Below, one piece after another: positions 22,381 to 31,150 of a stretch of 64,000 nucleotides of DNA. The notes under the pieces were generated by a model. The model was not told where the DNA came from and made no database searches. It was given only the letters and a program-made list of their open reading frames with translations. A program made the translations under genes and the position numbers. The stretch is from assembly GCF_000732925.1 (NCBI RefSeq), contig NZ_CP008953.1:4588001-4652000 (forward strand). The letters are read 5' to 3'. Each line of letters starts with the position of its first letter. Positions within the stretch are counted from its first letter, which is position 1. This stretch comes from Amycolatopsis japonica. Its GTDB lineage: Bacteria > Actinomycetota > Actinomycetes > Mycobacteriales > Pseudonocardiaceae.

Positions 22381-25063
22381 CGACGCCCTTGAGCTCCGCC
22401 CGCGAACTCACCCCCAGCTTCGGGAAGATCCGGTGCAGATGCGTGCCGACCGTCCGGTGCGAGAGGTAGAGCCGCTGCCCGATCTCCCGGTTCGTCAGGC
22501 CTTCGGCGGCCAGTTGCACGATGCTCAGCTCGTGCGGGGTCAGCTTCTCCCGCGCGTCGGGGCCGCGATTGGGACTCGACTCCCCCGCGCTCCGCAGTTC
22601 ACGGCGCGCCCGCTCGGCCCACGCGGTCATGCCGAGCGCGTCGAACGTCTCCCGCGCGGTGCGCAGATGCGCCCGCGAGTCCACCGCGCGCCGTTGCCGC
22701 CGCAGCCATTCGCCGTACGCCAGGTGCAGCCGCCCGCGTTCGGCCGGCCAGCCGTCGAGCTCCGCCCCCAGCGCGGTCTCGAACAGTTCGTCGCTCGGGT
22801 CGAGCACGGCGCGGGCGTACCGCAGGCCGATGTGCAAAGCGGGCGCGGGAGTCGTCACGGCGAGCCGCTCCATCTCCGCGACGATCTCGCGCAGCGCCTC
22901 GACCTGTCCCGCCCGGACCGCGACCTCGGTGAGTTCCGCGACGAAGTAGACGCGCAGCGCGAGCTGGAAGGCGGGATCGGCGGGGTCGAAGAGACGCCGT
23001 AGATCGGCGAACGCGTCGTCGAAGCGGCCTTCGCTCGACGCGGCGATCCCCCTGGCGAGTCGCACGGTCGCCAGTACCGGCCGGGCACCGGCGGCGAGCG
23101 CGGTCCGTTCGGCCTCGTCGGCCAGCGTCTTGGCCTGTTTGTGCTCACCCCGCAGCGCGGCGATCTCGGCCTGGACCGCGGTGGCGAGCCCGTACATGAA
23201 CGGCTGCCCGGTCTCCTTGGCGAATTTGGCCGCCTCCGCCGCGGCAGGCACCGCCCCGGCGAGGTCGCCGAGCCGGACCCGGCTCCACGCCTGGACGGCC
23301 AAGGCGCGAGGCAGCAACCCGAGCCTGCCTTGCGCCCGCAGCCCCGGAGCCGCGGCCGCGGAGAACCGCGCGGCCAGATCGACCGCGCCGACCTGCAGTG
23401 ACGCGCTGCCGAGAAAGCGGTCGACCTCGGGATCGGCACCGGTGGCGGCGGCGAGTCCGCGCAGCTCGCCGAGCACGGCTTCGGCCCGGTCGAACGGCGC
23501 CACGTACGCGGCGACAGCGACCAGCCGCGGATCCGAGTTCTCCACCGGGAGGCGGTCCGCGACGGCCAGCAGCGTCCGCCGCGTGTCCGCACCGGGTTCG
23601 GCCCAGAAACACCGCATGGCGGCACCCCACAGAACGCGCATCGCCGGATCCGGGTACCCGTCCTCGGCGATCGACTCGGCCAGCCGCGCCAGTTCCGCGA
23701 TCCGTGAAAGGTCCTCGCGAGCGCCGTCCTCGAACCCGCTGAGCAGCCAGCTCGCCGTCGCCCGTTGCCGTGACGTGAGCTCTCTCGCGCGTGCGTCGCG
23801 GACGAGCCGTTCCGCCGTCTCACGTCCGCCCGATTCGACGGCCAGTTCGGCCGCGCGCAGCAACCGGTCCGCCCGGCGCTCCGGATCGAGGCTCAGCGAC
23901 GCCGCCTGCTCCAACGCGGCGACGGCGGCCGTCACACCACCGCGATGCCGCGCGCGGCCGGCGGCGTTCTCCAGTTCCCGTGCCACGTTCTCGTCGGCGC
24001 CGGTCGCGGCCGCCGCCCAATGCCAGGCGGCGCGATCCGGCTGTCCGCGGAAGATCTCGGCGAGGCTCAAGTGCGCGCGTCGCCGTTCCTCGGCCGGCAC
24101 CGAAGCGGGAATGGCCGAACGCATCAACGGATGCCGGAACGACACCGTCCTGGCTTCGAGGTCGATCAGCCGGGCTTCGGCGGCCGCTTCCAGCCCCGAC
24201 GGCTCGACGTCCTCACCCAGCAGCGTCGACGCCGCCGCGAGGGTGTCGGTGAGCGAGCCGGTTTCGTTGAGCGCGGCGACCAGCAAGGTCGTGCGGGCCG
24301 GTTCCGGCAGGGCGGTGAACCGGGCCCCGAACGTGCGCTCGAGCCGCTCGGTCAGGGGCAGCACGGGATCCGAGGTGTCGGTGACGGCCGACGGCAACTC
24401 GGTCAGGGCCAGCGGATTGCCGCCGGCTTCGGCGAGGATCCGGGAACGGACCGGCGAGGTGATCCCGGGGGCGACGGAGTCGAGCAGCTCGGCAGCCACC
24501 TCTTCGGGAAGGCGGTCCAGGTCCATTGAGGACAGTCCCGCGTCGCGCAGCGGCGACGGCTCCCCATCCCGGACGGTCGCGATCAGGACGATCGGTTCCG
24601 TCTCGATCCGCCTGGCCACGAACGCGAGCACGTCGGCGCTCTCGCGGTCCATCCAGTGGATGTCTTCGGCGACGATCAGCAACGGCTTGGCCGCCGCCTC
24701 CTCCGAAAGCAGCGTCAGCGCGGCGAGCCCGACCAGGTACGCGTTCGGCTCCGCCCCTTCGGCCAGCCCGAGTACCGCCCACAGCGCGGAACGCTGCGGC
24801 GCGGGCAGCAGGTCGGCGCCCGCCCGGACCGGATGGAGGAGCTGATGCAGCGCAGCGTACGCGAACTTCCGTTCGGCCTCGACGCCGGTCGCGCGCAGAA
24901 CCCGCAGGCCCCCGAGCCTCGCCGCGGCCACGGCCTCCGCGACGAGCGCGGACTTCCCGACGCCCGGTTCGCCCTCGATGAGCACGCCGCAGCAGCCCGC
25001 GGCAGGACCGTCGACGAGTTCGGTCAGGTCCTTCAGCTCGGCTTCCCGTCCGAAAAGCGGCAT
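22373..25063 (-). CDS. LuxR-family regulator of the LAL type (large ATP-binding)
   Basis: About 896 residues. N-terminal FGREAEL then Walker A GEPGVGKSALV at about residues 31-41 and Walker B-like LLIVAEDIHWMD; a long helical TPR-like middle; and a C-terminal LuxR helix-turn-helix (LTPHELSIVQLAAEGLTNRE, then SHRTVGTHLHRIFPKLGVSS). LAL proteins are often pathway-specific activators of catabolic or antibiotic genes. ATG 25063 gives the canonical start of the ATPase domain. It is divergent from the secreted esterase at 25192, a possible target. Its stop lies within a long terminator-like stem. Confidence 0.9.
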   Translation of the reverse strand: MPLFGREAELKDLTELVDGPAAGCCGVLIEGEPGVGKSALVAEAVAAARLGGLRVLRATGVEAERKFAYAALHQLLHPVRAGADLLPAPQRSALWAVLGLAEGAEPNAYLVGLAALTLLSEEAAAKPLLIVAEDIHWMDRESADVLAFVARRIETEPIVLIATVRDGEPSPLRDAGLSSMDLDRLPEEVAAELLDSVAPGITSPVRSRILAEAGGNPLALTELPSAVTDTSDPVLPLTERLERTFGARFTALPEPARTTLLVAALNETGSLTDTLAAASTLLGEDVEPSGLEAAAEARLIDLEARTVSFRHPLMRSAIPASVPAEERRRAHLSLAEIFRGQPDRAAWHWAAAATGADENVARELENAAGRARHRGGVTAAVAALEQAASLSLDPERRADRLLRAAELAVESGGRETAERLVRDARARELTSRQRATASWLLSGFEDGAREDLSRIAELARLAESIAEDGYPDPAMRVLWGAAMRCFWAEPGADTRRTLLAVADRLPVENSDPRLVAVAAYVAPFDRAEAVLGELRGLAAATGADPEVDRFLGSASLQVGAVDLAARFSAAAAPGLRAQGRLGLLPRALAVQAWSRVRLGDLAGAVPAAAEAAKFAKETGQPFMYGLATAVQAEIAALRGEHKQAKTLADEAERTALAAGARPVLATVRLARGIAASSEGRFDDAFADLRRLFDPADPAFQLALRVYFVAELTEVAVRAGQVEALREIVAEMERLAVTTPAPALHIGLRYARAVLDPSDELFETALGAELDGWPAERGRLHLAYGEWLRRQRRAVDSRAHLRTARETFDALGMTAWAERARRELRSAGESSPNRGPDAREKLTPHELSIVQLAAEGLTNREIGQRLYLSHRTVGTHLHRIFPKLGVSSRAELKGVVS

Positions 25064-25118
25064 GGTGCGGCATTCCTCCCGTCGGCCATGGGCGGCCGCC
25101 CGTCCGACGATACCCAAA

Positions 25119-25184
25119 CGGTCCGGTTAGGACCGGCGGCGTCCACAGGATGTAGACGGCGTGTCAACACGATCGGCCTAGCTT
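25119..25184 (+). promoter_or_regulatory. intergenic palindrome and leaderless promoter of the esterase
   Basis: CGGTCC-GGTTA-GGACCG (25119-25135) is a perfect 6-bp inverted repeat in the gap between the LAL gene and the esterase. TAGCTT at 25179-25184 ends seven bases before GTG 25192, a leaderless arrangement; its local context GGCCTAGCTT resembles GGTCCTAGCTT in the promoter at 32334. Confidence 0.4.
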
Positions 25185-25191
25185 CGGGAAA

Positions 25192-26766
25192 GTGATGAGA
25201 CGCAAGAAGTTGTTCCTGGCGGCGGCACCGCTGGCCGCCCTGCTGCCGCTGGTGCTGACCTCGGTCACCCAGACGGCGCCCGCCCAAGCGGCGGCGGCGT
25301 CGTGCGCGGCGGTCCCCGTCGCGGCGCCGGACGGGGCGCGGATCGAGTCCGTCCAGGCGGCGCAGAAGCCCGGCGGGACCGTCACGTTCCCGCCCACCCC
25401 GTTCACGGCCCCCGCCACGATCACCGACGTGCCCGCGTACTGCGAAATCACCGTCACCCTGACCCACGGCACGGCGGGTGACCACGTCAAGGTCGCCGTC
25501 ACCCTGCCGCAGACCGGGTGGACCGGCAGGCTTCAGGCGGTCGGCGGCAGCGCGTACACCGCCGGTGACTTCGGCGCCCCGCTCGTCCAAGCGGTCAAGG
25601 ACGGCTTCAGCGGCGTGACCACTGACGCCGGCGTCCCCCTGACCTTCCTCGACACGTCCTGGGCGCTCACCTCCCGCGGCGAGATCAACAGGCCTCTCGT
25701 GACGAACTTCGCGACCCGGTCCGTGCACGAGGCCGCCCTCGTCGGGAAGGACGTGACGCAGAAGTTCTACCAGCGGGAAGTCACCTACTCGTACTGGAAC
25801 GGCTGCTCGACCGGCGGTCGTCAGGGCTACTCCGAAGCGCAGCGGTATCCGGGCGACTTCGACGGTGTCCTGGCGAACGCGCCCGCCGTGCACTGGGCCG
25901 AGTTCGCGGTCGCGACGCTCTGGCCGCGAGTCGTGCTGAACCAGGAGAAGACCTACCCGGCGACCTGCGTCTTCACCGCCTTCCAGCAGGCCGCGATCAA
26001 GGCCTGCGACGGCAGCGACGGGGTCACGAACGGCATCGTCGACCGGCCGGACGAATGCGGTTACGATCCACGGTCCCTCATCGGCACGAAGGTGCTCTGC
26101 GGCGACAAGGAGGTCACCGTCACCGCGGCGGACGCCGAAGTCGTACGCAAGATCTGGGCCGGACCGACCGACGAGCACGGACGACGGCTCTGGGCGGGTC
26201 TGCCCAAGGGAGCGGATTTCGGCCCGGTGACGACGGCTCCGGGCTTCCCGGTCGCGGTGGGCTGGGTGCAGACGTTCCTGAAGAAGCAGCCCGGGTTCGA
26301 CACCGAGAAGCTCACTTATCGCCAGTTCGCCGATTTGTTCCGCCAGTCGGTGCGGGAATACGACGACGTCATCGGGACCTCCGATCCGGACCTGTCGGAC
26401 TTCCGCCGGGCGGGCGGCAAGCTGATCACCTTCGTCGGCACCGACGACCAGCTCATCCCGCCGGGCGGCACGCTGCGGTATCGCCACGAGGTGGAGCGCG
26501 AACTGGGCGGTTCGAAGCGCGTCAACGACTTCTACCGGCTGTTCCTCGCGCCGGGTGTCGCGCATTGCGGCGGCGGCGCCGGCGCCACGCCGACGAACGC
26601 GCTGGGCGCGCTCGTCGACTGGGTCGAACACGGCAAGGCACCGGCGACCCTGCCCGCGGCGAACGGCGGCAAGACCCGCGATCTCTGCCCGTATCCGCAG
26701 GTTTCGCGGTACCGCGGCCACGGTGATCCCGCGATGGCGTCGAGCTACCGCTGCACCGTCCGCTGA
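25192..26766 (+). CDS. secreted tannase/feruloyl-esterase-family protein
   Basis: 524-residue secreted esterase. Residues 1-33 are a signal peptide (charged start, hydrophobic core, AQAAAA cut region). The serine nucleophile is in GCSTGGRQG, the acid is probably in VGTDDQLIP, and the base is in VAHCGGG; the cysteines beside the catalytic Ser and His form the CS-D-HC pattern of the tannase family. Known members cleave galloyl or feruloyl esters of plant polyphenols and cell walls. GTG 25192 or ATG 25195 could start it. It is divergent from the LAL regulator. Confidence 0.9.
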   Translation: MMRRKKLFLAAAPLAALLPLVLTSVTQTAPAQAAAASCAAVPVAAPDGARIESVQAAQKPGGTVTFPPTPFTAPATITDVPAYCEITVTLTHGTAGDHVKVAVTLPQTGWTGRLQAVGGSAYTAGDFGAPLVQAVKDGFSGVTTDAGVPLTFLDTSWALTSRGEINRPLVTNFATRSVHEAALVGKDVTQKFYQREVTYSYWNGCSTGGRQGYSEAQRYPGDFDGVLANAPAVHWAEFAVATLWPRVVLNQEKTYPATCVFTAFQQAAIKACDGSDGVTNGIVDRPDECGYDPRSLIGTKVLCGDKEVTVTAADAEVVRKIWAGPTDEHGRRLWAGLPKGADFGPVTTAPGFPVAVGWVQTFLKKQPGFDTEKLTYRQFADLFRQSVREYDDVIGTSDPDLSDFRRAGGKLITFVGTDDQLIPPGGTLRYRHEVERELGGSKRVNDFYRLFLAPGVAHCGGGAGATPTNALGALVDWVEHGKAPATLPAANGGKTRDLCPYPQVSRYRGHGDPAMASSYRCTVR

Positions 26767-26780
26767 GGTCCGCCAGACCC

Positions 26781-26820
26781 GTGCCCGTCGTGCCGGCGCC
26801 CCCTCCGGCACGACGGGCAC
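26781..26820 (+). terminator. terminator hairpin after the esterase
   Basis: GTGCCCGTCGTGCCGG (26781-26796) is perfectly complementary to 26805-26820 with an 8-base loop, 14 bases past the stop and followed by a T-rich TTCCTC. Confidence 0.75.
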
Positions 26821-26986
26821 TTCCTCACTCTGTGAGAACTCTTTGCCTTACCCCTCAAAAGTACGGTATTGACGACAGTGGACACCGCGACGGCGCATCT
26901 CGCGCGGCTGCGCACCACTTCTTCCGGAGACGGCGAAACCGTTGTACCGCAACGGAATCGGCGGCCGGATCAGCACGGAACCTCGC

Positions 26987-27037
26987 CATATCGCCCCGCG
27001 CCACAGCCGGGCGATATGACCCAAATGGTATGTACCA
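26987..27037 (+). promoter_or_regulatory. upstream palindromes of the streptogrisin gene
   Basis: The 340-base gap before the protease gene holds no gene. It has CATATCGCCC (26987-26996) inversely repeated at 27009-27018, and a small palindrome TGGTA-TG-TACCA (27026-27037). They are candidate operators or a leader hairpin; GAGGAAAG just before 27107 is the ribosome site. Confidence 0.45.
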
Positions 27038-27106
27038 GTCGAGTGATACGCCTCGTACGGTCGGGGACGAATCCCCCTCCCCCGCCGTTTCGAGGAAAGC
27101 GTTGAA

Positions 27107-28444
27107 ATGAACAGAAAGATCTTAGCCGCGACCGCAGCGGCCATAACCGGGGCAGGCTTGGTCACCGCCATCGCCCTGACCCCCAGCGCGAGCGCCGGTC
27201 AACAAGCCACCGCCGGCGACCAGGCCCAGTCCGAAATGCTGGCCGCGATGTCCCGCGACCTGAAGATCACCCCCGAACAGGCCAAGCTCCGGCTCGCGAG
27301 CGAGCAGCGTGCCGCGGTCGCCGACAACACGCTGAAGAAGCAGCTCGGCACGTCGTATGCCGGATCGTGGCTGGACTCCACCGGGACCACGCTCACCGTG
27401 GCCGTCACCGACGCCGCCCAGGCCGACCTGGTGCGTGCCGCGGGCGCGACGCCGAAGACAGTCGCTCGCAGCGCCTCCGACCTCGACGCCGCGAAACTGC
27501 GGCTGGACGCGAAATCCACCAAGGCACCGAAGACCGTGCCCGGCTGGTACACCGACGTCACCACCAACTCGATCGTCGTGCTCGCCAACGCCGGTGGCGA
27601 GGCCGCCGCGAAGTCGTGGGCCGCCGAGTCCGGTGTTCCGTCCGATGTGGTCCGGATCGAGGCCAGCGCCGAGAAGCCGCGGGCACTGATCGACATCATC
27701 GGCGGCAACGCCTACACCTTCGGCTCGGGCCGCTGCTCCATCGGCTTCCCGGTCGAGGGCGGCTTCGTCACCGCCGGACACTGCGGCACCACCGGCACCC
27801 GCACCTCGAACCCGAGCGGGACCGTCGCCGGCTCCAGCTTCCCCGGCAACGACTACGCCTGGGTCCGCGCCGACGCCGGCAACACCCCGCGCGCGCTGGT
27901 GAACCGCTACCCGGGCACCGTGCCGGTGGCGGGTTCGACCGAGGCCGCGGTCAACTCCTCGGTCTGCCGTTCCGGCTCCACCACGGGCTGGCACTGCGGC
28001 ACCATCCTGCAGAAGAACACCTCGGTCACCTACCCCGAGGGCACCATCACCGGCCTGACCCGGACCAACGTCTGCGCCGAGCCCGGCGACTCCGGCGGTT
28101 CGTGGATCACCGGCGACCAGGCGCAGGGCGTCACCTCCGGTGGCTCCGGCAACTGCACCTCCGGCGGCACCATCTACTTCCAGCCGATCTCGGAGATCCT
28201 GAGCGTCTACAACCTGCGGCTGATGGTCACCGGCAACCCGCCGTCCAGCACCACCACCACGCCCACCACCCCGACCAGCCCGACGACGTCGAACCCGCCG
28301 GGCGGCACCTGGGCGCCGTACACGTACTACGGCTCCGGCGCGACCGCCAGCTACGGCGGCAGCAACTACCGGGTCATCCAGCCGCACACCTCCTTGCCCG
28401 GCTGGGAACCGCCGAACGTGCCCGCGCTTTGGGAACTCGCCTGA
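27107..28444 (+). CDS. streptogrisin-type serine protease with chitin-binding tail
   Basis: 445-residue secreted S1E protease made as a proenzyme. Residues 1-30 are a signal peptide; ~40-200 an alpha-lytic-type propeptide that assists folding; ~203-380 the protease with His in TAGHCG, Asp in GNDYAWV and Ser in PGDSGGSW. A Ser/Thr/Pro linker (STTTTPTTPTSP) leads to a ~45-residue CBM5/12-like module with aromatic residues (WAPYTYYGSG, PGWEPPNVPALWEL). This is the streptogrisin C architecture, suited to proteins bound on chitin or fungal wall. It starts after GAGGAAAG. Confidence 0.95.
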   Translation: MNRKILAATAAAITGAGLVTAIALTPSASAGQQATAGDQAQSEMLAAMSRDLKITPEQAKLRLASEQRAAVADNTLKKQLGTSYAGSWLDSTGTTLTVAVTDAAQADLVRAAGATPKTVARSASDLDAAKLRLDAKSTKAPKTVPGWYTDVTTNSIVVLANAGGEAAAKSWAAESGVPSDVVRIEASAEKPRALIDIIGGNAYTFGSGRCSIGFPVEGGFVTAGHCGTTGTRTSNPSGTVAGSSFPGNDYAWVRADAGNTPRALVNRYPGTVPVAGSTEAAVNSSVCRSGSTTGWHCGTILQKNTSVTYPEGTITGLTRTNVCAEPGDSGGSWITGDQAQGVTSGGSGNCTSGGTIYFQPISEILSVYNLRLMVTGNPPSSTTTTPTTPTSPTTSNPPGGTWAPYTYYGSGATASYGGSNYRVIQPHTSLPGWEPPNVPALWELA

Positions 28445-29070
28445 CCTGGACCGCCCCCGGCGACCCGACCTCGCCGGGGGCGGCTCCTCCCCTTGACGAC
28501 GACGCGCGGGCGGCGGATCTCGAATCCCTCGTCCCTCGCGCCCGCCGCGGTGACCCCGCGGCGACGAACGAGCTCATGAGCATCGTCCAGCCGGTGGTCG
28601 CGGACTACTGCCGGAACAGGATGGACGGGACGGACGCGCGGGAGATCGCCGCCGAGGACGTCGCGCAGGAGACCTGCCTCGCCGTGCTCACCGCGCTGCC
28701 CACCGCGAAGACGACCGGCGGCTCCTTCCTCGCCGCCGTCCTCGGGATCGCCGCCCGGAAGGTCGCCGCTGCCTTCCGGCGGCGCGCCCGGGACCGATCG
28801 GAACCCACCCCCGATCCGCCCGAACGCGCGACACCCGAGACCGACGAACCCGAGCGGCTGGCCATCGCCGCCGACGGCCACGACCGGTTGAGGCGGCTGA
28901 TGAGCACCCTTCCCGGTATCCAGCAGGAGATCCTCCGGTTGCGGATCACGGTCGGGATGACGTCGCCCGAAACGGGGGCGGTGCTTCGGGTGAGCCCCGG
29001 TCTGGTCCGGGTCAACCAGCATCGCGCCCTGCACAAACTCCGCACGATCATCAGCGAGGACGACCTGTGA
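28429..29070 (+). CDS. ECF-type RNA polymerase sigma factor (ShbA-like)
   Basis: Sigma factor with region 2 (RNRMDGTDAREIAAEDVAQE, then TCLAVLTALPTAK) and region 4 (LMSTLPGIQQEILRLRITVG, SPGLVRVNQHRALHKLR). The ADYCRNRM and EDVAQETCLAVLTALP segments match ShbA, the ECF factor that drives hrdB in Streptomyces. The start is unclear: region 2 begins near base 28530, yet no ATG or GTG lies in frame between the protease end and ATG 28576, which would cut into region 2. TTG 28429, overlapping the protease stop, or CTG 28441 are the alternatives. GTGA links it to the next LysR gene. Confidence 0.8.
   Translation: MGTRLTWTAPGDPTSPGAAPPLDDDARAADLESLVPRARRGDPAATNELMSIVQPVVADYCRNRMDGTDAREIAAEDVAQETCLAVLTALPTAKTTGGSFLAAVLGIAARKVAAAFRRRARDRSEPTPDPPERATPETDEPERLAIAADGHDRLRRLMSTLPGIQQEILRLRITVGMTSPETGAVLRVSPGLVRVNQHRALHKLRTIISEDDL
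28451..28483 (+). terminator. 12-bp perfect hairpin after the protease gene
   Basis: CCGCCCCCGGCG (28451-28462) pairs with CGCCGGGGGCGG (28472-28483), loop of nine, six bases after the protease stop. It looks like the protease terminator but, if the sigma gene starts upstream, it would lie inside its 5' coding region. Confidence 0.6.
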
Positions 29071-29111
29071 TCAGCCCCCTCATCGGTCCCGGGGACGGCC
29101 ATACTTGGCCG

Positions 29112-30068
29112 GTGGAAATCGATGTCCGGCATCTGCGCCTCCTCGACGCGATCGCGTCGGCCGGCAGCATCGCGAAGGCCGCCACCTCGCTCGGGCTTTC
29201 CCAGCCCGCGCTGAGCGCGCAGTTGCATCGGGTCGAGAGGGCGCTGGAACGGACGGTCTTCGAACGCGACCGGCACGGCGTGCGGCCCACCGCGCTGGGT
29301 GAGGTGCTGCTGAACCACGCGCGGCGCGTGCTGGCCGCGGCGGACGACCTCGAACTGGCGATCCGCCGGTTCCACACCGCGCCGTCGGAAGGGCTGCTCC
29401 GGATCGGGGCGCTCCCGACGGTCTTCGCCGAGACGTTGAGCGGCGTGGTCGCCGCGGCCGCGCCCGGCCGCCCGGTCGAACTGCTGGCGGTGACCAGCCG
29501 GAAGGCGTTGTTCTCCGCGCTTCTCGACGGCACGGTGGAACTGGCGCTGTACGTGGACCATCCAGGGCAGGAGATCGTCCCGCCCGGCGGTGTCCACATG
29601 CTTCCCGTCGGGACGGAGCCGGTGTTCGTGATCGTGTCCCCGGACCATCCCGTCGCCGGACGCGGTGAGGTGTCGTTGGCGGAACTCGACGGCTCGACCT
29701 GGCTCGCGGTCGCGGGCGGGGACGACGAGTTCCACGATCACCTGACCGATCAGTGCGCCCGGGCGGGGCTCGGCGCGATCACCGTGCAGGAGCTGGAACC
29801 GATGGTGCTGCGGCAGACCGTCCGGCGTGATCCTCGCGCGGTGGCGCTGGCCCAGTCCCTCGACTCCGGTTCCACGATGCCCGGCTCCGTGCTGGCCCTG
29901 CGGGGTGTTCCGCTGAGGACGCGGCATCTTCTGCTGTGGCGTGAAGGTTCACCGGTCGACGTCCAGACTGTCCGAAGTGGATTGGTGCACGCGGTCACCG
30001 AGCTGGCCGCGATCCGGCACCGCCTTCCCGAGTGGGCGGCGGCCAATCCCGGCTGGCTCGGCACCTGA
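29112..30068 (+). CDS. LysR-family transcriptional regulator
   Basis: About 318 residues. Winged helix at the N-terminus (LRLLDAIASAGSIAKAATSL, then LSQPALSAQLHRVERAL), followed by an effector-binding domain. GTG 29112 matches the usual LysR start and has CATACT six bases upstream; GTG 29067 overlaps the sigma-factor stop (GTGA) and would add 15 residues. Its C-terminus (WAAANPGWL) resembles that of the convergent LysR (WLADNPQW), so the two are likely paralogues. The 3' 120 bases overlap that gene. Confidence 0.88.
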   Translation: MEIDVRHLRLLDAIASAGSIAKAATSLGLSQPALSAQLHRVERALERTVFERDRHGVRPTALGEVLLNHARRVLAAADDLELAIRRFHTAPSEGLLRIGALPTVFAETLSGVVAAAAPGRPVELLAVTSRKALFSALLDGTVELALYVDHPGQEIVPPGGVHMLPVGTEPVFVIVSPDHPVAGRGEVSLAELDGSTWLAVAGGDDEFHDHLTDQCARAGLGAITVQELEPMVLRQTVRRDPRAVALAQSLDSGSTMPGSVLALRGVPLRTRHLLLWREGSPVDVQTVRSGLVHAVTELAAIRHRLPEWAAANPGWLGT

Positions 30069-31055
30069 GCGTGCTTCCTCGAAGGAATCCACAGTGGTCG
30101 TCCACTGTGGATTGTCGGCGAGCCAGGTCCGGTATCGTTCCGGGGCCTCCATGACGGTGCGCTGCGCCCGCACGAGTTCTTCCCACAGCGCACGGACGGC
30201 GTCCCCGACCAACGGCCCTCGCTCGTTCCAGTACAACCGGGTGGTCATGCGCAACGGGTTCCCGCGCAACGGGACGACCTCGATCCCGCTCCTGCGGCGG
30301 GCGGCGGGCACCATGGGCAGGACCGCTTCACCCAGTTCGCACAACTGCGCGCAGACACTCGGCGGCAGCGTCCGGATCTCCGGGGTGAACCCCGCGGCCC
30401 GGCACACGTCGCCCAGGTATCCGGTGAATTCCGTGTCGGAGAGGTCCGCGGTGTCGGCGACGCTCAACCAGCGTTCGCCGGCCAGCTCCCCCAGCGCGAT
30501 CTCGGCACTGCCCGCCAGCGGGTGATGTTCGGCGACGGCCACGAACAACGGCTCCACCGCGACCGTCGCCCGCGCGACCTCCGGTGGCGGATCATGGACA
30601 TGGCCGGGGAAGTCGACGACGACGAGCAGTTCGAGCCGGTGGTCGGCGAGCAGGTCCAGCGCCGCCGTCACGCTCAGCGCGCCGCGCACCTCCGCTCCGG
30701 TGGACAGCACACGCGGCACCGCCACCGCCAGATTCCCCACCAGCTGCCCGGGAATCCCGCAGATCCGGACCGGATCGGGCAACGTGCCGTACCGGTTTCC
30801 GTCCAAAGCGGATTCGAGCCGGTCGAGCTCGTCGAGCACGGTGCGGGCGTGCGCGAGGACCAGTTCGCCGAGCGGGGTGATCCGTGCGCCGCGCCGGTCC
30901 CGGTGGAAGAGCGGACCGCCCGCGACCCGCTCCGCCCGGCGCAGGCTGTCGGTGACGGTGGGCTGGGTCAGGCCGAGGGCGGCCGCCGCGGCGGACAGCG
31001 TCCCCGTTTCGGCGATGGCGCGGACCACCCGCATCTGCCGGAACCCGAGTTCCAT
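29949..31055 (-). CDS. LysR-family transcriptional regulator
   Basis: 368-residue LysR protein. Winged helix MRVVRAIAETGTLSAAAAAL then LTQPTVTDSLRRAERVAG; effector domain from about residue 95. Fold similarity ends near YRTWLADNPQW (residue ~320); the remaining ~45 residues are polar, antisense to the other LysR gene, and may be a read-through tail. It is divergent from the trypsin-like protease at 31151 with a 95-base gap, the standard LysR-target arrangement, so it is a candidate activator of that protease. Confidence 0.9.
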   Translation of the reverse strand: MELGFRQMRVVRAIAETGTLSAAAAALGLTQPTVTDSLRRAERVAGGPLFHRDRRGARITPLGELVLAHARTVLDELDRLESALDGNRYGTLPDPVRICGIPGQLVGNLAVAVPRVLSTGAEVRGALSVTAALDLLADHRLELLVVVDFPGHVHDPPPEVARATVAVEPLFVAVAEHHPLAGSAEIALGELAGERWLSVADTADLSDTEFTGYLGDVCRAAGFTPEIRTLPPSVCAQLCELGEAVLPMVPAARRRSGIEVVPLRGNPLRMTTRLYWNERGPLVGDAVRALWEELVRAQRTVMEAPERYRTWLADNPQWTTTVDSFEEARSGAEPAGIGRRPLGKAVPDRGQLGDRVHQSTSDSLDVDR

Positions 31056-31150
31056 AGACGAACGCTATACAAAGCCGGGAGTTCTCGGGAAGCCCCGGCA
31101 CGGCGAAGGTGATTCCCGCACATCCCCTTCAACGTCGAGGAGGACTCCTT

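Noticed and set aside
20190..25063. Antibiotic biosynthetic cluster
   Set aside because: SARP and LAL regulators are present, but there are no PKS, NRPS, terpene or RiPP genes around them.
28451..28483. Hairpin as proof that the sigma gene starts after it
   Set aside because: It is a convincing terminator, but no start codon follows that would keep region 2 whole, so it cannot settle the start.
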